IMG/VR virus record: IMGVR_UViG_3300018418_000050
Span: 1-35,251 of that record
DNA from: a virus
Length of the DNA stretch: 35,251 bases
Strand: one strand, 5' to 3'
The notes below the pieces were generated by a model. That model was given only the letters and a program-made list of their open reading frames with translations, was not told the origin of the DNA and did no database searches. Each line of letters begins with the position of its first letter. The stretch's first letter is position 1. The position numbers and the translations under genes were made by a program. Of this stretch, positions 27,938 to 35,251 are shown piece after piece.

Positions 27938-28651
27938 ATGCATGAACAAATATATAATTTTTTCCAAGATCTAAGTACAACTTACAATCCAGAAACAATT
28001 TTTGCAGAATATGCAAAAGGTGAGCCTACTCCATTTTATATGATAGACAACTTTTTGCCACCATGGTTGTACAATACTATTATAAATTCATTTGAAGATA
28101 TCCCGGAAGAACGCTATAAAATTTTTGCTAATCAGTATAGCGAACGAAGAGAATGTAGAAACTTTGCTGAGGCGCCTTTACTACAAACCCTTGCAAATAG
28201 TTTTAACAGTAAATTGTTTGTAGATTGGTTAGAAGTTTGTACTGGTACAGAATCTCTTGTTCCAGATCCTCACTTCTTAGGCGGTGGGTTTTGTAGAAGT
28301 AGCAGAAATACATCATTAGGATTACATACAGACTTTAATTGGAATAACGGTCTTAAATTAAATAGACAAAAGAATGCCATACTCTATCTTAACAAAGATT
28401 GGAAAGAAGAGTGGAATGGACATTTAGAATTTTGGAACAATGAAAGAACAGAATGTGTTAAAAAAATTGCACCAAAGCCTAATAGATTAATTTTTTGGGA
28501 CTATGGTTATGATTTAGTTCATGGGCATCCCGAACCTATAGAATGTCCAAAAACAATAACTAGAGATAGTTTAATACTATTCTACTATACTTCAAATGCA
28601 ACATATGAGCATGATCCAAGACGTTCACAATTCTATGAGCAAGCAGAGTAA
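27938..28651 (+). CDS. 2-oxoglutarate/Fe(II) oxygenase 4 (prolyl-4-hydroxylase-like)
   Basis: 237 residues. The P4Hc-type core is clear: GLHTDFN with the HxD pair (H130, D132), ILYLNKDWKEEWNGHLEF, RLIFWDYGYDLVHGHPEPI (distal H195) and TRDSLILFYYT with the 2OG-binding Arg. This differs from the TIGR02466-like oxygenases elsewhere in the window. Such genes often sit among virion genes of marine T4-like phages; hydroxylation of a virion or host protein is possible. The late box 5 nt before the ATG implies a leaderless late mRNA. Confidence 0.87.
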   Translation: MHEQIYNFFQDLSTTYNPETIFAEYAKGEPTPFYMIDNFLPPWLYNTIINSFEDIPEERYKIFANQYSERRECRNFAEAPLLQTLANSFNSKLFVDWLEVCTGTESLVPDPHFLGGGFCRSSRNTSLGLHTDFNWNNGLKLNRQKNAILYLNKDWKEEWNGHLEFWNNERTECVKKIAPKPNRLIFWDYGYDLVHGHPEPIECPKTITRDSLILFYYTSNATYEHDPRRSQFYEQAE

Positions 28652-28654
28652 ATA
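28647..28654 (+). promoter_or_regulatory. Late promoter box AGTAAATA (leadered)
   Basis: AGTAAATA overlaps the previous stop; predicted +1 at 28660 gives a 12-nt leader with CGGAG before ATG 28672. Confidence 0.5.
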
Positions 28655-28671
28655 CAGTACGGAGATAAACA

Positions 28672-28965
28672 ATGAGCTATTTAAACAAAATGTACGGAAG
28701 AAATCCGGCCCAGACCCAATCATCATCTAGCGAATCTACAAAAAATCCTAATCGTGTAACGGGCGGGTTAAAAGCCCAAGGTGTAGATACTATGGTGTTG
28801 CTGGGAGAAGATGGCTCAACTCAAGAACTTCCTACTTTACAGTATGTTCGTAGTTTGGAAGAACAGTCAAGAAAACAGCGAGCCGCTATCACTGTATTAG
28901 AGCGTAAGCTGGCTCGCTGTGAGTCTGCTATCGAAAGACTAAGTGTTAGAAATATTACTTCTTAG
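28672..28965 (+). CDS. Coiled-coil late protein, 97 aa
   Basis: A Ser/Thr/Gln-rich N-terminal half (MSYLNKMYGRNPAQTQSSSS) is followed by GVDTMVLLGEDGSTQELP and a long coiled-coil helix (YVRSLEEQSRKQRAAITVLE, RKLARCESAIERL). Probably a virion or virion-assembly protein because of its late promoter and neighbours; not recognised. It ends in an 11-nt convergent overlap with 28955-29197. Confidence 0.7.
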   Translation: MSYLNKMYGRNPAQTQSSSSESTKNPNRVTGGLKAQGVDTMVLLGEDGSTQELPTLQYVRSLEEQSRKQRAAITVLERKLARCESAIERLSVRNITS

Positions 28966-29197
28966 AAAGTTTAAATACTTCGTCAACTAGGTCTGCTTTT
29001 TTCTTTCTTCTATCAATATCGACTTTATAATTTTCTTTTGCAAATGCTTCAAGTTTTTCTTTAGTCATTTTTGCTAAGTCTGCTTTTTTGACAGTAGTCT
29101 TTTTAGCTTCTGCTTTCTTTGGTGCAGGCGCAGGAGCAGGCTTTGCTACTGGCTCTGGCTGTGCAGATGAAAAAAGATTGCGTAACCAATTAAACAT
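28955..29197 (-). CDS. SAP/HeH-like small DNA-binding protein, 80 aa
   Basis: The N-terminus (MFNWLRNLFSSAQP) is a short amphipathic helix, followed by a Pro/Ala/Lys linker and a C-terminal module MTKEKLEAFAKENYKVDIDR, RKKKADLVDEVFKL, which fits the SAP/HeH/LEM-type helix-extended loop-helix found in nucleic-acid-binding proteins. The ribosome site is TATGGAGAA. On the minus strand TGTAAATA at 29237-29230 can serve as a late promoter. Confidence 0.72.
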   Translation of the reverse strand: MFNWLRNLFSSAQPEPVAKPAPAPAPKKAEAKKTTVKKADLAKMTKEKLEAFAKENYKVDIDRRKKKADLVDEVFKLSKK

Positions 29198-29229
29198 AAT
29201 TATTCTCCATAATAAAATATTTGCTTGTA

Positions 29230-29243
29230 TATTTACATAAATA
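29230..29243. promoter_or_regulatory. Overlapping divergent late promoters
   Basis: Plus strand: CATAAATA (29236-29243), predicted +1 at 29249, leader with TAGGAG before ATG 29264. Minus strand: TGTAAATA (29237-29230), leader with GGAG before ATG 29197. The boxes share two bases, the same arrangement as at 5026-5039. Confidence 0.6.
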
Positions 29244-29263
29244 CTCTATATAGGAGACTAATT

Positions 29264-29419
29264 ATGGTAGAAAGTTTAAAACTAAAAAAGATTGACGGAC
29301 TTAGAATAGATAAGAAACCTTTTCAACCTATTAAACTAAAGCCCGAGCAAAAACTACCTGAAGAAAAAAGGTCGATGAAAACAACTGAAAATACTAGACC
29401 AGGAGGATATAAGTTCTAA
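29264..29419 (+). CDS. Small basic protein, 51 aa
   Basis: ATG 29264 with TAGGAG upstream. The product is short, Lys/Pro-rich and probably disordered (MVESLKLKKIDGLRIDKKPF, KPEQKLPEEKRS, ending RPGGYKF). Not recognised. The next gene starts on its stop (TAATG). Late promoter upstream. Confidence 0.65.
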   Translation: MVESLKLKKIDGLRIDKKPFQPIKLKPEQKLPEEKRSMKTTENTRPGGYKF

Positions 29420-29583
29420 TGAAAAAATGGATTATAGACAGACTAGGCGAAAGAACTTCGCTTGATGGCGCTGTACTTATTGGTGCAGGTGTAGCATTTC
29501 TTATCTTCAAACCAATTGCTAGTTTAGTTGCATACGGTGCTATTGCATACGGTGCATGGACTATCTACAAAAAAGAAGATTAA
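29419..29583 (+). CDS. Small membrane protein, 54 aa
   Basis: Coupled by TAATG to the previous gene, with AGGAGG 13-18 nt upstream. The product has a basic, amphipathic start (MKKWIIDRLGERTSLDG) and a long hydrophobic Ala/Gly-rich segment (AVLIGAGVAFLIFKPIASLV, then AYGAIAYGAWTIY), probably two short helices, and a charged end. Not recognised. Confidence 0.6.
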   Translation: MKKWIIDRLGERTSLDGAVLIGAGVAFLIFKPIASLVAYGAIAYGAWTIYKKED

Positions 29584-29586
29584 TAA

Positions 29587-29838
29587 ATGTCTAGAGAGTA
29601 TATATTGACTGTTGAAACATCTGAAAATACAAGAGAAGTATCTGAAGGTGTTACTAAAGAACTGTATAATGTTACTATTACTAAAGTAGAAACAGGACAA
29701 ACTATCTCAATAGTTGATGTTGTAAGCACTTATGATAGAGATGACTGGTGCCAAACTGTATTTGAACATGCAAAAGAAGGATTAGATCACGAAGACGGTC
29801 CTAGTTGTTGCTATGTTAATGCAAGTTACGTAGACTAA
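29587..29838 (+). CDS. Hypothetical protein, 83 aa
   Basis: It starts 3 nt after the previous stop. A small beta-rich acidic protein (YILTVETSENTREVSEGV, YNVTITKVETGQTISIVD) with a Cys-Cys pair near the end (GPSCCYVNASYVD). Not recognised. It ends in a 4-nt convergent overlap with the reverse-strand gene. Confidence 0.68.
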   Translation: MSREYILTVETSENTREVSEGVTKELYNVTITKVETGQTISIVDVVSTYDRDDWCQTVFEHAKEGLDHEDGPSCCYVNASYVD

Positions 29839-30122
29839 AGTTTACTAATAGGGAGATCAGAACTAGCAGAAAATTTCCATTTCTGTTTTTGTTCTACTCC
29901 CTTTTTTTGTGCAAATTTTTTGCTATCACAATCATTACACACATGAAAATAATTGTTGCTTAACCGCTTGGCATCCATCTTGCCTCTAGGTCTTTCAAAC
30001 TCGTTATCACAGTTATCACATCTTAGTAACACGTAGGTCTTTTTGCGTGTGTAAGGGTGCGTACGACCTAATTTTGACGTTCTCACATGTCTTGTTTGTA
30101 CAACAAATTCTTTTATGAACAT
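29835..30122 (-). CDS. Zinc-ribbon/HNH-like small protein, 95 aa
   Basis: Two CxxC knuckles are seen, CDNCDNEFERPRG and HVCNDCDSKKFAQKKG, separated by ~20 residues, with a basic, Thr/Arg-rich N-terminus. The layout resembles the zinc-ribbon parts of phage HNH or restriction-related proteins, but I see no HNH catalytic His-Asn-His set. DNA or RNA binding is likely. The start lacks a Shine-Dalgarno sequence; AATAAATA lies 5 nt upstream. Confidence 0.7.
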   Translation of the reverse strand: MFIKEFVVQTRHVRTSKLGRTHPYTRKKTYVLLRCDNCDNEFERPRGKMDAKRLSNNYFHVCNDCDSKKFAQKKGVEQKQKWKFSASSDLPISKL

Positions 30123-30127
30123 AATTA

Positions 30128-30135
30128 TATTTATT
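30128..30135 (-). promoter_or_regulatory. Late promoter box AATAAATA (leaderless spacing)
   Basis: On the minus strand AATAAATA, then TAATT (5 nt), then ATG at 30122. No Shine-Dalgarno sequence. Confidence 0.6.
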
Positions 30136-30158
30136 ACATTAGGATTATAAAACTTATC

Positions 30159-30166
30159 GATAAATA
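30159..30166 (+). promoter_or_regulatory. Late promoter box GATAAATA (leadered)
   Basis: GATAAATA with predicted +1 at 30172, followed by AAGGAG and ATG 30183. It drives the IscA-like gene and the giant virion gene. Confidence 0.65.
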
Positions 30167-30182
30167 TATTAAAGGAGTACAG

Positions 30183-30557
30183 ATGTTTGTATTAAATCTT
30201 ACTAAATCAGCCAAAGAAAAAATAGATGAACTATGCAATGTAGAGCCAAAACACTTTGCCGTGCATTTAGGACTGAAAGGAGGCGGTTGTGCAGGATTTG
30301 AATACGAGTGGAGCATGGTCAATAAGGAAGACGTAGGTGTAAATGACGAAATAATACCTACAAATAATGGAAATCTAGTAGTAGATGCAACTAGTTTAAT
30401 GTATCTATTTGGAAGTGAAGTAGATTATTCTAAAGATGTATTCCAGACCCAATTTGTTATTAATAATCCTAACGCTCAAAGTAGTTGCGGATGCGGCGTA
30501 AGCGTTAATTTTAATGATAACATAGAAGACAATATACAAATTTTGGAGCTAAAATAA
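30183..30557 (+). CDS. A-type Fe-S carrier protein (IscA/HesB-like)
   Basis: 124 residues from ATG 30183, which has AAGGAG at the right distance; longer in-frame extensions lack a ribosome site and cross the promoter. The three conserved Cys of A-type carriers are present: C36 in GGGCAGFEYEW, and C102/C104 in SSCGCGVSV. IscA proteins pass Fe-S clusters or iron to apo-enzymes. HesB-like genes next to virion genes are known in marine T4-like phages; the role there is unclear. The giant virion gene starts 1 nt after its stop, so expression is probably coupled. Confidence 0.88.
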   Translation: MFVLNLTKSAKEKIDELCNVEPKHFAVHLGLKGGGCAGFEYEWSMVNKEDVGVNDEIIPTNNGNLVVDATSLMYLFGSEVDYSKDVFQTQFVINNPNAQSSCGCGVSVNFNDNIEDNIQILELK

Positions 30558-30558
30558 A

Positions 30559-33500
30559 ATGGCAAGACAAGAAGTAGACATCGGCATTGAAGGTAATGAC
30601 GGAACCGGTGATAGTATTAGAGAATCGTTTCGTAAGGTAAACGAAAACTTTCAAGAGATATATGCTGTAGTAGGTAAAGGTGGACAAATAACCTTTACAT
30701 TGCTTGCTGACACACCAGACAGTTTAAATCCATTTAAAGGTGACGGCGTTGATGCTTACTTGCCAATAGTATCACAAGACGGCACAGAAATTGAAATTAG
30801 AAAACTAGGCTCTGACAGCGACGAGAATCCCGCCAATGTAGACACTATTGATGTAAGTGTTGCTACTAACGGCAAAATTATTCTAAAATTAAATAGTATA
30901 ACATTACAATCAGATGCTAAACCAGTATTAGGTGGTCCATTAAATGCCGCCGGCGTTGCTATAGCAAATGTAGGAACTGAACTAGATGACGTAACTGGAT
31001 TTAACAATACTCATGGTACATCTTTTTCTATCGATGATATAGTTATTGACAAGAAGTTTGCTGACAAAAACTACATCCGTAGACAAGATCCAGGAGAAAC
31101 AATTAACGTACCAGCAGAGCCTGCTGACGGATCAAGTTATACAAAAGTCTTTACAGTAAGTTTATCATCTGCGGTTGGTGTTGGGACAGCACTTATACCA
31201 CAACACGGATTGACAAGAGGTTCTGATGGTGCAGCATACATTTTTAATACTTCAGGTACAGGATTAAATTGGAGTAGAATTGATCCAGCAACTGACACCC
31301 TAGTTTCTAGCACAGACTTGGACGACAACAATCAACTAATTTATGGTCCTTTAGAAAATGGCGATGTAGTATATCTTGGTATTTTGGACGAAAATAATAT
31401 TGGATTTTTTGCTAATCCAGAAGATGCACTACTAAATGACTCTGTAGAAAGAAATAGAAGAAGATACAAATTAACAACAACTGATTCGGCAGGTTTGAGT
31501 ATTACAGACGGCGGCTTCAACGAAGACCTAGAAGGATTTTTCTTAAGCCATCAGGTAATGCCACGTGATAGCATTGTAAGAAGACAAGGCGATACTATGG
31601 AGGGTCCGCTTACACTCCATGACCATCCAGGTGATTTAGCAGGAGCAGGAACTCCAAATGGTATTGCAGACTTACAGGCTGTATCAAAGTTATATGTAGA
31701 TAGCCAATCAACAGAATCAAGTGCAAATATATTTGTTAGTGTTGTAGGTAATGATGCACAAAATGTTGCTCCTCCAGGTAAGGAAGGTAGTTCACTAGCA
31801 TATGCGTATAGAACAATAGGCGCAGCAGCACGTAAGGCAGAGCAGATACAAATTGCTTCACCATTTGAACCTGGTCCTTATATGCAGGACATATTTACAT
31901 CACGAGTAATAAACGAAGGCGATCCCGCTGTTGTAGAACTTTCACAAGTTACACAACGAGGCTATGCAACAGGTGCAGGTCTTGATAGTAGAGGTAACAC
32001 TAAGTCACTTGTTGATGCTAACAAAAACTTTATTATTGCTGAAGTTATAGCATGGAAAAATGAACAAATAGAAAATAAAGCTACAACTACTGTTGGAACA
32101 ACTACAGTCAACTGGACAGATAGAGTTGTAAATGATAGAGCTCTTGAACTTGATTTGAGCATAGCATTGGATGCAGCACTGTTAGATCACGTAGCAGGTA
32201 CACTTGCATCAGCACTATCTACAAGGGTTGGTGTAGAGTTTTATAATGACGAATATGGTAGGTCACAAAATGGTCTACTAAAAACTGTTTATGCACATTT
32301 ATTAGAGCAAGCAAGGACTATTACAGCAAGTATTATTACAAATACACCTGTAACTCCTTCGCAAACAATTTACACACAAGAATTGATTACATTTGGTTCT
32401 AACCAGCCAGACAGCGATGACGCAGCTTCAGTAACTGGCATATCAGGTAATATGGCAATACAAAGAGATATTGTTTTGAATGGTGTGTTCTCTGCAGAGA
32501 CTCCGCAGACCGGTAACAGATACGAACTATTTTTTAGTAACAGTGTTAACGGAATAAGCCAAGGTAAAGTTGACCAAGGCGATCCACAAAACAGAGATCT
32601 ACGAGTAGGTAAAGTTATTAGAGGTAAGACATCTGGGGCTATTGGTAAAATTATTAGATATTTTACAGGCGATGATAACATTAACAATCCAGGATCTACT
32701 GACGATTTAGCAGAACTAGAATTGCTTACACCAGTAGAATTCACAATAGGTGAAAAACTGGAAATGGGCAACATTGTTAACAATAGACAAATCACTATTA
32801 GAATAGAAACAGGACAGTATTTTGAAGACTATCCAATTAGAGTTCCTGCAAACGTATCACTAGTTGGTGATGAATTTAGACGAGTTATTATTCGTCCAAA
32901 AGATGAAGTTTCTCAATCACCATGGTCTGGAACATATTTTTATAGAGATAAAGAATTTGACGGCTTAACAGGTGACAGTGATAGTGTCACAGGTGTAGCA
33001 GATCCTAACTTACCAGTAGACGGTGAAGCATATATTAATCCGCTTACAGGAGAAACAGATGGATATTTTGGTAGACATTATCTATACAACCCCAATTTAC
33101 CAAAAAACGTAGACAATGGCGGCAACCTTGCTATTACAAATCCAGGACAGTATGTAGATGCAGCTGTTTTAATTGAAAAGAACAAAGAATTTGTAATTGC
33201 AGAAGTTATTGCATTCCTTGATTTTTCAAAAGATCAAAGTAACCAAGGACAACCAGGATATACAGGATATGCAGGTGTTGTATGGGACGATCAGGCTAGA
33301 GACAGATATAGAAGAACAATAGGAAGTTTATGTGACGCTATTGCTGCTGATTTAAGAGCAGGTGGTAGCATTAATACATTACATATCCAAGGTAGTATTT
33401 TCTTCGATGGGTTAAATTATACAAATGAGGCAACCCCAAGATACCAAAGTATTATATCAGCGGCTGATGTTATACAAAATGTAATTATAAACAATGCTTA

Positions 33501-35251
33501 CAATAACATACTTTATGCAGCTTTTAAAGGTTCAGATCATCCAACTCAATACATCAATACAAACTTGACAGGTGGTGCAGATGTCGCTGGCAATGGTAAC
33601 TTAGTGTATGATATTGTTGAATTGATTAAATGGGGTAACGACGAAAGTCCAAACAATGACTGGAACCCAGCAAAACGATCAACAGCACTAGATGCTTTCT
33701 TAATGAATGATGCTACTATCCTACGTAATATGACTGTTCAAGGTCATGGCGGATTTATGTGTGTGCTAGATCCAGAAGGACAAATTCTTACTAAATCACC
33801 ATATATTCAAACAGGGTCAAGTTTCTCGCAATCACTTAATAGACAAGCATTTAGAGGCGGGATGCTAGTTGATGCGTTCTGTGCTAACACTCCAGTTAAA
33901 GTTACAAGTGTTGAAGCTAACGGATTTGAGCTATTAGTTACAGCAGACCCAGGAAGCGGTTTGTCTATTAGAAAGCCGCAAACACCTTGCCCATTTTATA
34001 TTAATGGTATTAGATATCAGGTAAACGATGTTACTGATTACAATGACGGTGGTGCATTACTTGCTCCAACAGCAAGATTAATACTTGACTCAACTTCTGG
34101 ACCAGTAAGTGACGCAAACCCAGATATTAACATAGGTTGGGATGAAGTTGAACTACCTATACCAGGCGGCGGCTATGCTATAACACTTCAAACAGCGGGT
34201 AACAGATCTCAGCTAGGTAACGACTTTACACAAGTTAACGACTTAGGTTATGGGCTTGTTACTATTAACGGCGGATTGAGTGAAATGGTTAGTATGTTTA
34301 CATACTACTGTCATACAGCATACTATGCAGGTAATGGTGGACAAATTAGATCATTAAACGGTTCTAACGCAAATGGTGTATATGGACTTGTTTCACAAGG
34401 TAGTGACCCTAACGAAGTACCAGACAATGTTGTTCTTAAGAATGACATGGTACAGTCAGCAAAAACATTTAGTGCTGTTACAGTTCTTGAACTTACAGCA
34501 AATTTAAGTGTAACGGCAGGCGATGCTATTGCTAATGCTGGTTCTACACCAAGTGCAAGCGGCGAATCAGTTTTTGCAACAGTAGGCAAGAAACTATATC
34601 TTGATACTACATCAGGAAGTTTTACACCTGGCGATAGTATCTTTGTAAATGGTGTAGACTCGGGTGTTGATATTGCTCTTAATGGAGTAGATACAACTGG
34701 TTACACTAACGTAGCAACACAACTTAGTATGCACGTATACGATTTAGAACATATTCCTACTAATAAAGGTGAAATAGATTATTACCATGATGATGATCCT
34801 GTATCACCTTTAAATAGAATAGGACGTTATGAGCTTGCAAACATTCAAACAATGAATGGTATTTTAGTTGACGGTTATACATTAGACAACACAGAGTATG
34901 TTTTTAATCCTGTAGCAAGAACAACAAATGTAAATGGAGTAGTAGGTAATGATGAAAGCGATCCTGTTACAGAAACTACAGAAGCTGTTATAGTTATATC
35001 TAAATCTCAACAAACTGTAAACGGACAATCAGGAATTTATAAAGTTAATATATTTGGTACAGAACGTGGAGATCACTACAAGATTGGTGACACGTTTACA
35101 ATATCAGGAACGCAACTAGGTGGTGTAAGTCCTACACATGATGCAACAGTAACAGTAACAGAAATTAACCGTAGCACAGTAAACATTGATAACGGTATCC
35201 AAACAGGAAGCATTAGACGTATGTCAATTAGTGGTGCTATTAATATTATTC
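30559..35251 (+). CDS. Giant virion structural protein, 5' part (3' end outside window)
   Basis: The frame is open from ATG 30559 to the window end (more than 1,560 codons) without a stop. The N-terminus MARQEVDIGIEGNDGTGDSI, RESFRKVNENFQEI is a known start of large fibre/baseplate-associated proteins in cyanophages and pelagiphages. DTMEGPLTLHDHPGD...SKLYVD (~360-381) is a fibre repeat type; EPGPYMQD (~437) and YPIRVPANVSLVGDEFRRVI (~758-777) recall cyanophage structural proteins with a pectate-lyase-like beta helix. Low-charge, Gly/Asn/Thr-rich beta sequence continues to the end. There is no separate promoter; it follows the iscA-like gene. Probable tail-fibre or receptor-binding component (inference). 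Confidence 0.85.
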   Translation, partial: MARQEVDIGIEGNDGTGDSIRESFRKVNENFQEIYAVVGKGGQITFTLLADTPDSLNPFKGDGVDAYLPIVSQDGTEIEIRKLGSDSDENPANVDTIDVSVATNGKIILKLNSITLQSDAKPVLGGPLNAAGVAIANVGTELDDVTGFNNTHGTSFSIDDIVIDKKFADKNYIRRQDPGETINVPAEPADGSSYTKVFTVSLSSAVGVGTALIPQHGLTRGSDGAAYIFNTSGTGLNWSRIDPATDTLVSSTDLDDNNQLIYGPLENGDVVYLGILDENNIGFFANPEDALLNDSVERNRRRYKLTTTDSAGLSITDGGFNEDLEGFFLSHQVMPRDSIVRRQGDTMEGPLTLHDHPGDLAGAGTPNGIADLQAVSKLYVDSQSTESSANIFVSVVGNDAQNVAPPGKEGSSLAYAYRTIGAAARKAEQIQIASPFEPGPYMQDIFTSRVINEGDPAVVELSQVTQRGYATGAGLDSRGNTKSLVDANKNFIIAEVIAWKNEQIENKATTTVGTTTVNWTDRVVNDRALELDLSIALDAALLDHVAGTLASALSTRVGVEFYNDEYGRSQNGLLKTVYAHLLEQARTITASIITNTPVTPSQTIYTQELITFGSNQPDSDDAASVTGISGNMAIQRDIVLNGVFSAETPQTGNRYELFFSNSVNGISQGKVDQGDPQNRDLRVGKVIRGKTSGAIGKIIRYFTGDDNINNPGSTDDLAELELLTPVEFTIGEKLEMGNIVNNRQITIRIETGQYFEDYPIRVPANVSLVGDEFRRVIIRPKDEVSQSPWSGTYFYRDKEFDGLTGDSDSVTGVADPNLPVDGEAYINPLTGETDGYFGRHYLYNPNLPKNVDNGGNLAITNPGQYVDAAVLIEKNKEFVIAEVIAFLDFSKDQSNQGQPGYTGYAGVVWDDQARDRYRRTIGSLCDAIAADLRAGGSINTLHIQGSIFFDGLNYTNEATPRYQSIISAADVIQNVIINNAYNNILYAAFKGSDHPTQYINTNLTGGADVAGNGNLVYDIVELIKWGNDESPNNDWNPAKRSTALDAFLMNDATILRNMTVQGHGGFMCVLDPEGQILTKSPYIQTGSSFSQSLNRQAFRGGMLVDAFCANTPVKVTSVEANGFELLVTADPGSGLSIRKPQTPCPFYINGIRYQVNDVTDYNDGGALLAPTARLILDSTSGPVSDANPDINIGWDEVELPIPGGGYAITLQTAGNRSQLGNDFTQVNDLGYGLVTINGGLSEMVSMFTYYCHTAYYAGNGGQIRSLNGSNANGVYGLVSQGSDPNEVPDNVVLKNDMVQSAKTFSAVTVLELTANLSVTAGDAIANAGSTPSASGESVFATVGKKLYLDTTSGSFTPGDSIFVNGVDSGVDIALNGVDTTGYTNVATQLSMHVYDLEHIPTNKGEIDYYHDDDPVSPLNRIGRYELANIQTMNGILVDGYTLDNTEYVFNPVARTTNVNGVVGNDESDPVTETTEAVIVISKSQQTVNGQSGIYKVNIFGTERGDHYKIGDTFTISGTQLGGVSPTHDATVTVTEINRSTVNIDNGIQTGSIRRMSISGAINII

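Noticed and set aside
30756-34589. Several reverse ORFs opposite the giant virion gene
   Set aside because: Low-complexity mirror translations of Gly/Thr/Asn codons, no ribosome sites; the plus frame is open throughout.
1-35251. CRISPR array, integrase/att site, insertion sequence
   Set aside because: No spaced direct repeats, no recombinase or transposase motif and no target duplications were seen.

Overview
The window looks like part of the genome of a T4-like marine tailed phage (myovirus). The reasons are: AT-rich, very tightly packed genes with ATGA, TAATG and 10-25 nt overlaps; seven tRNA genes interspersed with tiny membrane and acidic ORFs; T4-type late promoters (NATAAATA); a T4-type ATP-dependent DNA ligase, UV-damage endonuclease, four 2-oxoglutarate/Fe(II) oxygenases and an IscA-like protein; and large virion proteins of the kind seen in cyanophages and pelagiphages. 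The host is not identified. The alphaproteobacterial/cyanobacterial style of the cyclase, the BPSL0761-like protein and the absence of photosynthesis genes lean weakly towards a marine proteobacterium. No stretch longer than 300 bases lacks a gene, and no integrase, CRISPR array or insertion sequence was seen.

Layout. (1) 1-678: 3' end of a class III adenylate cyclase. (2) 659-1824, minus strand: five small genes, among them two related one-TM proteins and a Cys-rich mini-protein. (3) 1925-3747: peroxiredoxin and two 2OG oxygenases. (4) 3744-5458: tRNA-Arg, an acidic protein, a reverse-strand gene, an AbrB-like protein and translation initiation factor IF-1. (5) 5460-10450: one promoter driving a SprT-like protease, a possible GIY-YIG/T5orf172-like-helicase fusion, a methylase homologue lacking its catalytic motif, and an SPPY-type DNA methylase. 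(6) 10452-16541: a long operon of small overlapping genes containing a compact TilS-like protein and a ClpP with an intact catalytic triad. (7) 16522-17684: six tRNAs and a candidate structured RNA. (8) 17709-22684: a third oxygenase, a (p)ppGpp-hydrolase-like HD protein, a SWIM protein, DNA ligase with small genes nested in or overlapping it, and a deaminase. (9) 22683-35251: late region with fibre-like and virion proteins, a QueD homologue, a glycosyltransferase, a phosphomannomutase-like HAD, UvsE, a fourth oxygenase, IscA and a giant virion protein that runs off the window.

How it fits together. Two transcription signals explain most of the layout. Early/middle units start with TTGACA, a 16-17 nt spacer (almost always 17) and a TATAAT-like box. 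Late units start with NATAAATA. At seven genes the late box lies exactly 5 nt from the ATG, so by the T4 rule the transcript would begin at the A of the start codon, giving leaderless mRNA. Functionally the window is rich in host-takeover proteins: signalling (cyclase, alarmone hydrolase), translation (IF-1, TilS, tRNAs), protein turnover (ClpP, SprT), redox and Fe-S proteins, and DNA modification and repair. The best candidates for something undescribed are the helicase/dual-methylase cassette, the leaderless late genes, the small genes nested in the ligase gene, and the structured RNA between tRNA-Glu and tRNA-Ser.
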